From an uncultured Bacilli bacterium (lineage in GTDB: Bacteria; Bacillota_I; Bacilli_A; RF39; UBA660): DNA of 64,000 nucleotides. Below are positions 36,256 through 45,445 of the stretch, one piece after another; position 1 is the stretch's first letter; the number at the start of each line of letters is the position of its first letter. Both the position numbers and the translations under genes were made by a program. The notes beneath the pieces are model-generated. The model had not been told where the DNA came from, did no database searches, and was given only the letters and a program-made list of their open reading frames with translations. Location of the stretch: contig CAJUKB010000001.1 of the NCBI GenBank assembly GCA_910587325.1, positions 37,637 to 101,636 of the forward strand, given 5' to 3'.

Positions 36256-38484
36256 TTACTCTTCACTAGTCTCTTCTTTTAATTTTACTAAAACTTCTCT
36301 AGGTTTTGAGCCGTTTTGTGGTCCTATTATACCACGTTCTTCTAATAAATCAACGATTCTTGCCGCACGATTATAGCCAAGTCTAAATCTTCTTTGTAAT
36401 AAAGAAGCGCTCACCTTTCCTGTTTCAATGGCAAATTTAACAACTTCATCATAAATTGGATCGTCGATATCGTCATTAGTTGGAGCTGCTCCGCCACTAC
36501 TTGAAGTTTCTACGTTTCCAATCATTAATGAATCATCATAACTTGCTTCTTGTTGTTTACTTACAAACTTAATGATTTTATTGATTTCATCATCGGAAAT
36601 ATAGCATCCTTGGATACGTGTTGGAAATGGTGCTCCCATTGGTAAGTAAAGCATATCTCCTTTTCCAAGTAATTTTTCAGCTCCAGGGGCATCCAAAATG
36701 GTACGAGAGTCAATATAGCTTGCAACAGAGAATGCTATACGAGATGGAATGTTCGTTTTAATAACACCAGTAATGATATCGGTAGAAGGTCTTTGGGTTG
36801 CAACAATCAAATGAATTCCGGCAGCACGAGCAAGTTGGGTAATACGCATGATGGAATCTTCAACTTCTTTTTTGGCAACAATCATTAAATCAGCCATTTC
36901 ATCTACTATAACAACCAAATAGTTCATTTTTACCTCAGGACTTTCAGGGTGTTTTTTATTTTCTTCTTCTATCTTTTTGTTATAATCTGCAATATTTTTA
37001 ACCCCTTTTGCCGCTAAAATTTTATAACGTTTGTCCATCTCGACAACTACTTTTTGCAAAACTAAGGAAGCTTTTTTTGGGTCAGTCACTACAGGTGCAA
37101 GTAAATGAGGCACTCCATTGTAATTGGATAACTCTACTTGTTTTGGGTCCACAAGCACTAATTTTACTTCATCAGGACGATAATGCATCAATAAGGAAAT
37201 AATAATACTATTGATACACACAGACTTACCACTACCTGTAGAACCTGCTACTAATAAATGGGGCATTTTAGAAAGGTCTGCATTAATCGTTTTCCCTGAA
37301 ATATCTTTTCCTAAAGTAACGAGTAAACCTTTTTTTATTTGTTCGGGATTTGCATCCCCTATTACTTCTTTTATTTTGACAGAAGCCACTTCTTTATTAG
37401 GAATTTCAACACCTATTGTACTTTTTCCAGGAATCGGCGCTTCAATACGAACATCTTTAGCTGCAAGAGCAAGAGCAATTTCTTTATTAATAGAGCTTAC
37501 TCTACTTAATTTTGTCCCAGTTGGTACAACCACTTCGTATTGAGTAACAGCAGGCCCAACATGAATTTCCACAACTTTTCCTGAAATTTGAAAATCATTT
37601 AAAACTCTTTCCAAGCACTCTTTATTACTACGAATAAATTCTGTTGAATTTACTTTTTTATTACGGGTTGGTTCATCTAAAAGTGTAAGTGGTGGCAATT
37701 TATAAGAACTATTTACGACATTGTTTGCAGTAGAAATTTCATTTGTTTCAAGCATTTTAGGTTCTTCTTGATTTTCCATGTTATGGGCTTTTAACTCCTC
37801 TACACTTGTAATCACTATTTTATCGTCATCAACATCTGCTCCAGTAATTGGAACCATATCAGCTTCTTCTTCCCCTTTTTTCTCTTTTGGTTTTTTCTCA
37901 CGTTTTTTAAATATTTTGCCAAACAGATTTCCAACATTGATATTAAATAACATAATTAAACCAAATATAGCTAGAATGGTAATTACAATATAAGTTCCTG
38001 TTAACCCAAACAAAGCAGAAACAACAAAGGATAGTGCTGCCCCTAGTATTCCTCCACCTATGACAATAGAAGTTTGACCGGTGGAAGTTAAAATATTGGC
38101 TTTATTAATAGAATCCATTCTATCCATATAATTATTAATCGTTTCTTGAAATATACTCACTGGTTTTTCACAACTTCTGACAAAGGTCATATGGGATAAA
38201 ATTAAAATCACCGCAATAATAATATAAATTCCAATTAATTTTGAAGATACAAAATTCGGTAGTTTTCTTTTGATTAGCATATGTACTCCTAAAATAAGAA
38301 CTAAAATAAGGACACAAAACCACCATTCTCCAAGTAAAAACATGGCAAATTCTTTTAATATTGCCCCCACAGGACCGAATCCAAAACCAATTAAACCGAT
38401 TAAAATTAAAATTAAACCTGTAAGTTCAACACTATATTCAAATTTATTTGCACTTTCTTCTTTTGATTTTTTCTTCTTTGCCAT
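36256..38484 (-). CDS. ftsK: DNA translocase FtsK/SpoIIIE
   Basis: About 742 residues from ATG 38484 (GGTGAG upstream; the frame extends further but without a start signal). Four to five membrane helices occupy residues ~20-180, then an acidic linker, then the motor: Walker A AGSTGSGKSVCINS, Walker B YLVVIVDEMADLM, and the KIPSR-type IPSRIAFSVASYIDSRTILD block. The C-terminal gamma winged helix (ASLLQRRFRLGYNRAARIVD) reads orienting sequences. It pumps chromosome DNA through the septum; in a spore former the same protein may do the SpoIIIE task of moving DNA into the forespore. Confidence 0.96.
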   Translation of the reverse strand: MAKKKKSKEESANKFEYSVELTGLILILIGLIGFGFGPVGAILKEFAMFLLGEWWFCVLILVLILGVHMLIKRKLPNFVSSKLIGIYIIIAVILILSHMTFVRSCEKPVSIFQETINNYMDRMDSINKANILTSTGQTSIVIGGGILGAALSFVVSALFGLTGTYIVITILAIFGLIMLFNINVGNLFGKIFKKREKKPKEKKGEEEADMVPITGADVDDDKIVITSVEELKAHNMENQEEPKMLETNEISTANNVVNSSYKLPPLTLLDEPTRNKKVNSTEFIRSNKECLERVLNDFQISGKVVEIHVGPAVTQYEVVVPTGTKLSRVSSINKEIALALAAKDVRIEAPIPGKSTIGVEIPNKEVASVKIKEVIGDANPEQIKKGLLVTLGKDISGKTINADLSKMPHLLVAGSTGSGKSVCINSIIISLLMHYRPDEVKLVLVDPKQVELSNYNGVPHLLAPVVTDPKKASLVLQKVVVEMDKRYKILAAKGVKNIADYNKKIEEENKKHPESPEVKMNYLVVIVDEMADLMIVAKKEVEDSIMRITQLARAAGIHLIVATQRPSTDIITGVIKTNIPSRIAFSVASYIDSRTILDAPGAEKLLGKGDMLYLPMGAPFPTRIQGCYISDDEINKIIKFVSKQQEASYDDSLMIGNVETSSSGGAAPTNDDIDDPIYDEVVKFAIETGKVSASLLQRRFRLGYNRAARIVDLLEERGIIGPQNGSKPREVLVKLKEETSEE

Positions 38485-38555
38485 ATCTATTCTCACCATC
38501 TTCATTATAGCAAGGACAAACTTTAAATGCATTAAAAAAGTACCTTTTTTGACAC

Positions 38556-39212
38556 TTATTTCCTTCTAGGATACCTTCTTCTTGTGATTACTTGATTTTC
38601 TTTTATATATTCTTTCATCTTTTGCAACTCTTCCTCTAAATTTATTGTTTTTAAATACTTTGCTATTTTTTCAGTTTCATAATTAAATCTTGGCATTAAT
38701 GATTTTATGTATTCATAATATATTTCATATTCATCCCAACGTTGTTTTATAGTTTCTTTTTTTAATCCTTTTTTTATTATTTGTTCTGTCCAAAAAGTAT
38801 TTTTAAAATAGCAATAGTCATTTTTTCTTAATGGATCTTGCCATACTCCATTATGAGTAAAATCCACAACAAAACTATTTTGAAATAAGTTTTTTTCTAT
38901 AATATATTCTGGTAAAGGCATATAATAACCTACTAAACTATCATCATAATAGGTTTCTACATTGCCATAAAATCCATATTCTAATTTTGGAATAATTATA
39001 CTAGGTAATTCAATTTTCGCTACAATAGGATTATTGTTTCTTTTCATATAATACAAAGCATGATCTAAATATTTAAAAAAATGAATATACTCTTTACCTT
39101 CTTGGTAATTTGCTGAATTTTGCCCTTTAATCGTTGAACTAGAAAAAGTTTTAACTTCTTTATTTATTCTAGTAATTAATTCGCTACTAGACATTGTTCT
39201 ATAAACATACAT
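38556..39212 (-). CDS. Hypothetical protein next to the transglutaminase-like cluster
   Basis: About 218 residues, soluble, no signal peptide. The N-terminal MYVYRTMSSSELITRINKEV followed by a stretch with many aromatic residues and HFFKYLDHALYY resembles, only in pattern, the entry strand and helix of ADP-ribosyltransferase-like folds (YR near the start); I would not assign that function. It lies eight bases or so beyond the last of three tandem transglutaminase-like paralogues, on the same strand, so it may belong to their operon. The C-terminus is basic (ITRRRYPRRK). Confidence 0.7.
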   Translation of the reverse strand: MYVYRTMSSSELITRINKEVKTFSSSTIKGQNSANYQEGKEYIHFFKYLDHALYYMKRNNNPIVAKIELPSIIIPKLEYGFYGNVETYYDDSLVGYYMPLPEYIIEKNLFQNSFVVDFTHNGVWQDPLRKNDYCYFKNTFWTEQIIKKGLKKETIKQRWDEYEIYYEYIKSLMPRFNYETEKIAKYLKTINLEEELQKMKEYIKENQVITRRRYPRRK

Positions 39213-39231
39213 TTTTATCACCATTATTTTT

Positions 39232-40104
39232 CTATTTATTTTTTGCTAATTTTAAATTATAACTATTTTGGGAATGGCAATGTTCTAAATAATCTATTAT
39301 TTTTTCCTCTTCTACTTGATGAAAATAAAAAGTTCCATCCATACCCTTTTCGTATACATAATAAAGAATTTGATTACTTAACTCTAAAGGATAAACCTCT
39401 ACAAACTCGTTATTCTCTAAATTATAAAATTGCGTAGATATAAATTTTCTACCAGTTAGTTCCAATAAAATTTCAAAAATAGAATTTGTACCTGAACAAT
39501 AACCAATAAAACATTTTCTTGGAAAGTTTATAATATCTGCTACCCCTTTAAAAACTTTTTGTAATATTTCATCACAGGATAAGTTATTATGAGAAAGTTC
39601 TTTTTTAATTAAGCAAATTGCTTCTTCAAATGTCATTTTTTGTTTATATTTTATTTTTTTATCTATTTGGTCAAAAAAGACATTTGTAGGCTTTGAAAAC
39701 CTCATATTTATAATTTCTTTTCCTAATTTAATGGCACTTAAATCGTAAAGGCCGAGCATTAAATCTGCAAATAAAACGCCATAGTTTTTTGTTGTAATTT
39801 CTACTAAACTATGTTGGAATTTGGCTATATTGCTTTTCAAAACTTTAGCTTCTATTCCAAACGCTTTTAATAAATCAACAAATAAATAGTTCAAAGTTTC
39901 ACATACAATTTCAAATTCTTCTACATTTTCAATATTTATTCTTTTTTTAGCAAGTTCTTCTTTTTCTAACTTCTCTACAATATCAAAACGAGGGTCATAA
40001 TCAAAAATTTGTCCTATTCTAATATATAAATAACGAATAATTTCTAATTCATCCGTTAATTTTAAAGAAGATATTTCTTCTTGCATTTGTTTTAATAAAT
40101 TCAT
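39232..40104 (-). CDS. Transglutaminase-like paralogue 3
   Basis: 290 residues. The arrangement Cys68 (EFEIVCETLNYLFVDLLKAF), His98 (KFQHSLVEI) and Asp114 (LFADLMLGLYD) is that of the transglutaminase/papain-like triad, in the same order and spacing as in the next two genes upstream. A shared N-terminal segment (YLYIRIGQIFDYDP) and C-terminal region also match. Members of this fold can be cross-linking enzymes, proteases or peptide N-glycanases; no substrate can be inferred. There is no signal peptide, so it acts in the cytoplasm unless exported otherwise. Confidence 0.72.
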   Translation of the reverse strand: MNLLKQMQEEISSLKLTDELEIIRYLYIRIGQIFDYDPRFDIVEKLEKEELAKKRINIENVEEFEIVCETLNYLFVDLLKAFGIEAKVLKSNIAKFQHSLVEITTKNYGVLFADLMLGLYDLSAIKLGKEIINMRFSKPTNVFFDQIDKKIKYKQKMTFEEAICLIKKELSHNNLSCDEILQKVFKGVADIINFPRKCFIGYCSGTNSIFEILLELTGRKFISTQFYNLENNEFVEVYPLELSNQILYYVYEKGMDGTFYFHQVEEEKIIDYLEHCHSQNSYNLKLAKNK

Positions 40105-40143
40105 ACCAAACCCCTCTTTTGTTAAAAAAATGTATATAAATTC

Positions 40144-41094
40144 TTAGGCAGATTTTTTCTTCTTGATTAATTTAAGATTTTTATTTCTTACCGTTACTGT
40201 TAACTCTAATTCAGAAATTTTATGAAATGAATAAAAGCTATCTTTTTCCTTTTGATAACTAAAATAAATAATATTGTTGTCTTTTTTTACTAGGAATAAT
40301 TCCATTTCCAAACCATCCTCTTGATTTAAAAAATGAGTGTGGTTCATTTCATATTGTTCAATAAAAAAATTTAATAAATAATATATATAAGTAACACCAC
40401 TCACAAAGCCAATTGACTTTCTTTTAAAATTCATAATCATTTCAATGATTTTAAATACTTGATAGGTATATTCTTCTTGGCTCCATTTTTCTTGTCTTTT
40501 TTTTAGTTCTAATTCCTCTTTTAAAAAGTTCAACCCTTCTTCAGTAGAAATCCCATTAATATAAATCATTTTATCAATTTCATCAAATGTCGTATCTTCT
40601 TTAGGAGCGATTGGATGGATTTGACGATTATAATTAGGTTTTAAACCAAATTTAATTCTGGTAATGTCTTCATTTCCACTGGTTAAATCGGCTAGATAAG
40701 TTTTTTCATCGATATTATAAATAACGTAGACATGTGCTTTTGTATCTACCACTTTAGCGGGTATTCCAAAATGATTTAATAATTCAACATACATATAAGC
40801 ATAAGAATCACAAATGATTGAAAAATCGGTAACATTTCTGATGTTTACTCTTTTTCTTTTTAGCTTTTCTTTTTTTTCTTCGGTTGCGTATTCTAAACCA
40901 ACATCATATTCAAATAATTCTCCTAATCTGATATAAATGTATCTGGCAATGGCATAGGAATTATTTTTTAAACCTAATAAATTGATTTCTTTTTCTAAAA
41001 TACTTAATAAATCAAATGGCTCTTCTTTTTCTTGTAACTTATATACTTCGTCTTTTAGTATTGTTCTTAATTTAAATCGAGTAATTGTTTTCAT
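40144..41094 (-). CDS. Transglutaminase-like paralogue 2
   Basis: 316 residues. Triad candidates are Cys95 in DFSIICDSYAYMYVELLNHF, His121 in TKAHVYVIYN and Asp136 in TYLADLTSG. This is the clearest transglutaminase-like core of the three. The RNV-x-F-S-I/L-x-C block and the following KFGLKPNYNRQI are shared with paralogue 1. No signal peptide or membrane helix. It is 39 bases upstream of paralogue 3 and 46 bases downstream of paralogue 1, so the set forms one likely operon. Confidence 0.75.
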   Translation of the reverse strand: MKTITRFKLRTILKDEVYKLQEKEEPFDLLSILEKEINLLGLKNNSYAIARYIYIRLGELFEYDVGLEYATEEKKEKLKRKRVNIRNVTDFSIICDSYAYMYVELLNHFGIPAKVVDTKAHVYVIYNIDEKTYLADLTSGNEDITRIKFGLKPNYNRQIHPIAPKEDTTFDEIDKMIYINGISTEEGLNFLKEELELKKRQEKWSQEEYTYQVFKIIEMIMNFKRKSIGFVSGVTYIYYLLNFFIEQYEMNHTHFLNQEDGLEMELFLVKKDNNIIYFSYQKEKDSFYSFHKISELELTVTVRNKNLKLIKKKKSA

Positions 41095-41140
41095 AAAAAC
41101 CTCTTCTAAAAAAATTATTATAAGAATGTTTTTCTATTTG

Positions 41141-42019
41141 TCAATCTTTTTGTCTTTTTAAACTTAAGTTAGAGCCACTAATAAAACTACATTTTTCTTT
41201 TAAATCGGCAATTACGGCTTCGTTTACTTCGTGCAGTTCATATTTTCCTGGTGCTACCTCTTGATACGCAAAATAACAATTCTTTCCATTTTTTAAAAAG
41301 GTATATACTTCTGCATAAAAGTTTTCTTCGTTATTCACAAAATGTGTATTGTGTGGCCTATTTTTTAATTTTAAAAATGTAAACATTAATTTATTAATGA
41401 ATTGAATTCCAGTAATATAGTCTATATCAAATCCCCAAATGCTTGAATTCAAACAACCTTCGATAAATTTAAATACGCGATAATTATACTCTTTATCACT
41501 TTTTGAATACTCTTTTTCTAATTTTTCTTTTGCAATCTCTAAAAACTTTTCTAAACTTCTACCCTTTTTATTTTTTTCTTCAATATCTTTTTTTTCATCA
41601 TCATTTTTAATTTGAATATTATACTGCGGTTCAAAGTTGAATTTTATACGAATAATATCTTCAAATCGCGCCATTAAATCCATATAATATTTGTTTCCAT
41701 TGATAATAGCCTCAACCCCAGCATGTTCTTTGCCATTTTCATTACACATAATAACAACACGAGCGTCAATATTAAAAGAATGCAATAAATCTACAAAAGC
41801 ATACGCCCATGAAAAACAGTTTAGGGAAAATTTTTGGACATTTCTTACATCAATACGTTCCGCATTTAAAATTTGTCTTTCTTCATCGGTACAAAAAGCA
41901 GACTTTGGATCAAAAGTGAAAATCTGCCCGCTTCTTTTATATAAATGGTCCTTAATCTCTTCTAAAGTTGTAATATTTTCTGATAGAATTTCTTTTTTCA
42001 TTAATTCTACTAAATCCAT
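41141..42019 (-). CDS. Transglutaminase-like paralogue 1
   Basis: 292 residues. Triad candidates Cys68 (KFSLNCFSWAYAFVDLLHSF), His99 (GKEHAGVEAII) and Asp114 (YYMDLMARFED). The N-terminal YKRSGQIFTFDP and the FEPQYNIQIK segment after the triad are shared with the paralogues. It is the first gene of the three-gene set. Divergence among the three is high (roughly a quarter to a third of residues appear shared by eye), so the duplication is old and all three have kept the triad. Confidence 0.75.
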   Translation of the reverse strand: MDLVELMKKEILSENITTLEEIKDHLYKRSGQIFTFDPKSAFCTDEERQILNAERIDVRNVQKFSLNCFSWAYAFVDLLHSFNIDARVVIMCNENGKEHAGVEAIINGNKYYMDLMARFEDIIRIKFNFEPQYNIQIKNDDEKKDIEEKNKKGRSLEKFLEIAKEKLEKEYSKSDKEYNYRVFKFIEGCLNSSIWGFDIDYITGIQFINKLMFTFLKLKNRPHNTHFVNNEENFYAEVYTFLKNGKNCYFAYQEVAPGKYELHEVNEAVIADLKEKCSFISGSNLSLKRQKD

Positions 42020-42070
42020 ACTAAAAACCCCTCTTACTTGTCATCATTATAGCATAAAAAAAGATTTTTG

Positions 42071-43120
42071 TCAATTTCGTGTAAACTTTTGTCTTTTTAG
42101 ACTTGCTTTTTTTAATTCTTTTTTTCGTACACCCTTTGTTAGCATTAAAGGATGGAACAAAAAATCAATAGAATCCGCTTTATCTACAAGCGTTAAAATC
42201 CAACTTTCTTTGTATTTTGGGATTTTTTTATTTAATGGAAACATATGGGTACTAATCATACTCTCTATTTTTTCATTCATTAAATTTGGAAAAAACTTTA
42301 AAGCATTTTTTCGGGCATTCTCTGCATGAGTAAATCCATGTCTTTGTAGGATTGGTTTACGTTCAAAATCACTTTGCCAGGGTTTTTCATAAAAATCGTG
42401 TAAAAGTCCAGCAATTGCAAGGGCTTTATAATCCAAACCTCTTTTCTTTCCTATTTTATAACAATCAAAGGAAACTCTTAACGTATGTTCATAAACACTT
42501 TCGTTATAATGATGTGGATATTCTTTTCTCTTTAAAAATTCTTTGCTTTCTAAAATTGGTTTTACAATTTCATAGTATTCTTTATTGTCTTTTTTGACGT
42601 TTTTTTTTTGATTTTTGTTTACGATATAAGCGTTTACATACTGAATTAAACTTGCAATTTGAAAAATGGCAGTTAAAATAACGAACAAATTCACCGGAAT
42701 ATTGATATTTTTTAGTAATATATTAATAAATCCTAAAATAATAGTTATGAAAATCACCCAAGTTTTTATCTTTCCAATTAATAAGGAAGTAACAGTTTTA
42801 CATTTATAAAAGGTATATATATTAAATAAAGCGATTATGCCTTCTAAAACAAGGACATAGAAAAAATAATGGTTATCAAAAATTAAAATAGCAAGTAAAG
42901 AAAATGCTAAACACTTATCTCCAATCGCATCCAATTTAGCTCCAAGCTCACTTGTAACATTCCAACGTCTTGCTAGTTTTCCATCTAAAAAGTCTGTTAA
43001 AGCAATAAAAATGGCAAGAATAACTAAGGCAAGAAATTGATTGTTAACTCCTAAATAAATAACCAAAGGTGTAACCAAAAGACGAGATAAAGTTAAAATA
43101 TCAGGTATTATTTTTTTCAT
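42071..43120 (-). CDS. CDP-alcohol phosphatidyltransferase fused to an HD domain
   Basis: 349 residues. Residues 1-~170 are a PgsA-type membrane enzyme: the full motif D43-x2-D46-G47-x2-A50-R51-x8-G60-x3-D64-x3-D68 is intact, with about six helices. It would transfer a phosphatidyl group from CDP-diacylglycerol to an alcohol, typically glycerol 3-phosphate. Residues ~195-330 are an HD hydrolase domain (YEHTLRVSFDCYKIG, LLHDFYEKPW, THMFPLN). In this family the two activities are normally on separate proteins, so the fusion is unusual. The HD part may act on a nucleotide or a phosphate related to lipid synthesis; that is inference. Confidence 0.88.
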   Translation of the reverse strand: MKKIIPDILTLSRLLVTPLVIYLGVNNQFLALVILAIFIALTDFLDGKLARRWNVTSELGAKLDAIGDKCLAFSLLAILIFDNHYFFYVLVLEGIIALFNIYTFYKCKTVTSLLIGKIKTWVIFITIILGFINILLKNINIPVNLFVILTAIFQIASLIQYVNAYIVNKNQKKNVKKDNKEYYEIVKPILESKEFLKRKEYPHHYNESVYEHTLRVSFDCYKIGKKRGLDYKALAIAGLLHDFYEKPWQSDFERKPILQRHGFTHAENARKNALKFFPNLMNEKIESMISTHMFPLNKKIPKYKESWILTLVDKADSIDFLFHPLMLTKGVRKKELKKASLKRQKFTRN

Positions 43121-43161
43121 ACTTGCTTCCTACTTTCTTTTTAATTATACCAAAAAAACAA

Positions 43162-43191
43162 TAAAAAAACATTAAATATTGTATTTAATGC
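43162..43191 (-). terminator. Intrinsic terminator of the 43194 gene
   Basis: CATTAAATA (43170-43178) and TATTTAATG (43182-43190) with a 3-nt loop; on the minus strand a run of seven T follows (43163-43169). Confidence 0.75.
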
Positions 43192-43193
43192 TA

Positions 43194-43628
43194 TTATAAG
43201 TATATTTTTAAACCTTCAATATTATTCTTTAAAGAAGAAAGAAGTTTTTCTGCTAACTTAACGGCTTCTTCATCACTTTCATTATAAGAATTCATAGCGT
43301 TTTCTAATTTTACAATCCCTTTACTCGTTCCTTCTACCATCATCTTAGCAATCTCACTATCCTCTTTATTTTTCATAAGTTTTACTTCACTCATCACTTT
43401 ACTATTTATTTTCACCATTTTTCCAAGTTCTTTTTCTTTTGCTCCGTAAGATGCAAAAATAGTTTCGCTTTCGTTTAAAATTTCGTCATATTCTTGTCTT
43501 TGGCTTTCTAAAAATGTACGAAATTCAGACTTTTTTACTTTATCAATAACATCGTTAATGCCAATAACGCCCATTTCTACAATTTGATAAATCGTATTTA
43601 AAAATTCAATATTTTTGTTTTCTTTCAT
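43194..43628 (-). CDS. Small helical-bundle protein of unknown function
   Basis: 144 residues, entirely helical with heptad-like spacing; IVEMGVIGINDVIDKVKKSE and the EYDEILNESE segment resemble ferritin-like four-helix proteins of the DUF2383/PA2169 type, but the metal ligands of ferritins are not clearly present. No signal peptide. It is a single-gene unit between two intrinsic terminators. Its function is unknown; by family it could be a stress or storage protein. Confidence 0.72.
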   Translation of the reverse strand: MKENKNIEFLNTIYQIVEMGVIGINDVIDKVKKSEFRTFLESQRQEYDEILNESETIFASYGAKEKELGKMVKINSKVMSEVKLMKNKEDSEIAKMMVEGTSKGIVKLENAMNSYNESDEEAVKLAEKLLSSLKNNIEGLKIYL

Positions 43629-43630
43629 TT

Positions 43631-43663
43631 AAAAATCACCCATTACTAGTATGAGTGATTTTT
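43631..43663. terminator. Bidirectional-looking terminator after the RNase J gene
   Basis: AAAAATCAC (43631-43639) and GTGATTTTT (43655-43663) form the stem, with inner CAT/ATG pairing. On the minus strand it follows the RNase J-like gene by seven bases; the T run is part of the stem. Confidence 0.7.
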
Positions 43664-43669
43664 ATGATT

Positions 43670-45304
43670 TTATACTTCTTGCACAACTGCAATAATCATT
43701 GGTTTGCATTCTGTTTCTTCGTATAAATACTTACTTAATTCGGTACGAATTTCGGTTTTAATTTTGTTGAAATCCACAAAATTATCTACAATATTTCTAG
43801 TAATTACATCTTCCGAGATTTTTTTGATTTCATAAATAATTTCTTTAGAATCTTTGACATAAATAAATCCTCTTGTGGTGACTTCAGGACCAACAAGCAA
43901 TGTTTTTGTTTTCTTACTTAATGTAGCACTAATTAAAACAATCCCATTTTCACTTAACATTTCTCTATCTTTAATAACAAGCTCTCCTACATCGTCGCTA
44001 CTTTTCCCATCAATTAAGATATCGTTTACTTTGATGTGTTCCATTTTCTCTATTAATTTTCCATCTTCAAAATTCACGACATCCCCATTTTGTTTTAGAA
44101 TAATATTTTCTTTTGGTATGCCAAGAGAACTTGCTAAATCAGCATTTTCTACTAAATAGCGATATTCTCCTTTTACAGGCATATAATATTTTGGATTTGT
44201 AAGTTTTAACATCAACATTAAATCTTCACTAGAAGCATGGTGTAAAATATTTTTGTCTTTTGGAATTCCAATAATACGGCAACCAAACATCGCAAGGTCA
44301 TTTTCAATTTTCACAAGTAATTTTTCGTTGCTATCGTATCTTGGCTCTGCAAAAACAACTGTGTCTGTTGGTTTTAAATGAATGTATCTGTCGTAGCCAT
44401 TTAGAACTTTACTTATAGAGGCATACGGATTTTCTTTGTCATCACTCATTAATAAAATGGCATCTTCCTCTTCAATGTTGGATAAATCTCCAAGTAAATC
44501 ATCCGGAAATTTTAAATAGCCTTCTTTTTTAGAAAACATAACTACATTTTGCAATTTTTTTCCCATTAAAACAATTTTACGATGTTTGTTTAACGCACTA
44601 TTAAATATATCTTGAATGGTGTAAAGATGTGTTGGTAATACCAAAAATAATAAACGTTTTTCATACTTATTGACAATATCTTTAAAAAACTCTTCTAAAC
44701 GATGTGTTGGAGAAGTATGTCCTACTCTTTCGGAAAAAATAGATTCACTCATCAAACAAAGAACTCCTTGTTTTCCTACATAAGCAATACGACCTAAATC
44801 CATATCATAATGCCCTGTCATTTTAGAATCAATGATAAAATCTCCAGTATAGCAAATAGCTCCATCTTTGGTATTTACAACAAACATAACAGAATCTGGA
44901 CAACTATGCGATACAGTGATTGGGAAAATACTCACACTTCCAAAGTTTAGTTTCTTATGAGGAGTAATCTCCATAATGTTTTTTTCAGGAACTCCTGATT
45001 CGATTAACTCATATTTCGTAAACTTAGTAGCAAACAAACGAATTTCTGGAATGTTTTTTACGAGGTCACTCGCCCCACCCATATTTTCGTAATGTCCATG
45101 CGTTAAAAAAACACCTTTAATTCTTTTCTTGTTTTTCACTAAGTAATCAAAATCCGGAATAATATAATCTATTCCTAACATGTTTCCACTTGCATATTTT
45201 AAACCACAATCAAAAACAAAGATACTTTTGTCAATTTCTAAGACATACGTATTTTTTCCATTTTCATCAAGCCCACCAAGGCTAAAAATTTTAATTTTAC
45301 TCAT
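43670..45304 (-). CDS. Ribonuclease J-like protein with degenerate active site (J2-like)
   Basis: 544 residues with the RNase J architecture: metallo-beta-lactamase domain, inserted beta-CASP domain and C-terminal domain. Key metal-binding motifs are altered. The HxHxDH motif reads H69-G-H71-Y-E-N-M, so Asp and the third His are missing; the HxSGHG region reads HHASSED; and PVHGE reads PVKGE. Ser/His positions expected for catalysis are thus gone, while GDF and the fold are kept. RNase J2 of Bacillus is similarly weakened and serves as partner of J1. A full RNase J must be encoded elsewhere. It is transcribed alone. Confidence 0.9.
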   Translation of the reverse strand: MSKIKIFSLGGLDENGKNTYVLEIDKSIFVFDCGLKYASGNMLGIDYIIPDFDYLVKNKKRIKGVFLTHGHYENMGGASDLVKNIPEIRLFATKFTKYELIESGVPEKNIMEITPHKKLNFGSVSIFPITVSHSCPDSVMFVVNTKDGAICYTGDFIIDSKMTGHYDMDLGRIAYVGKQGVLCLMSESIFSERVGHTSPTHRLEEFFKDIVNKYEKRLLFLVLPTHLYTIQDIFNSALNKHRKIVLMGKKLQNVVMFSKKEGYLKFPDDLLGDLSNIEEEDAILLMSDDKENPYASISKVLNGYDRYIHLKPTDTVVFAEPRYDSNEKLLVKIENDLAMFGCRIIGIPKDKNILHHASSEDLMLMLKLTNPKYYMPVKGEYRYLVENADLASSLGIPKENIILKQNGDVVNFEDGKLIEKMEHIKVNDILIDGKSSDDVGELVIKDREMLSENGIVLISATLSKKTKTLLVGPEVTTRGFIYVKDSKEIIYEIKKISEDVITRNIVDNFVDFNKIKTEIRTELSKYLYEETECKPMIIAVVQEV

Positions 45305-45414
45305 ACTAAATCTCTCTTTTCTAATTCAATTTAATTTTTTTTATTTTTTAAAAGTTTTTTGCAGCAGATTCATTATAGCAAAAAAAAAAAACTTTTTCAA
45401 CCGATTTTGAAAGA

Positions 45415-45445
45415 CAAAAAAACAACCAACAAAATGGTTATTTTT
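45415..45445 (-). terminator. Intrinsic terminator at the end of the 45438 gene
   Basis: TGGTT (45435-45439) pairs with AACCA (45424-45428) on the minus strand and is followed by G and a run of seven T. The stem overlaps the stop codon. Confidence 0.55.

Noticed and set aside
38556..39212. ADP-ribosyltransferase assignment
   Set aside because: Only a weak YR-type start pattern; catalytic Glu context not identifiable.
41691..42329. 212-residue open frame on the plus strand
   Set aside because: Antisense to two well-supported genes; composition is that of a reverse-complement shadow (Phe, Leu, Ser rich) and no ribosome site.
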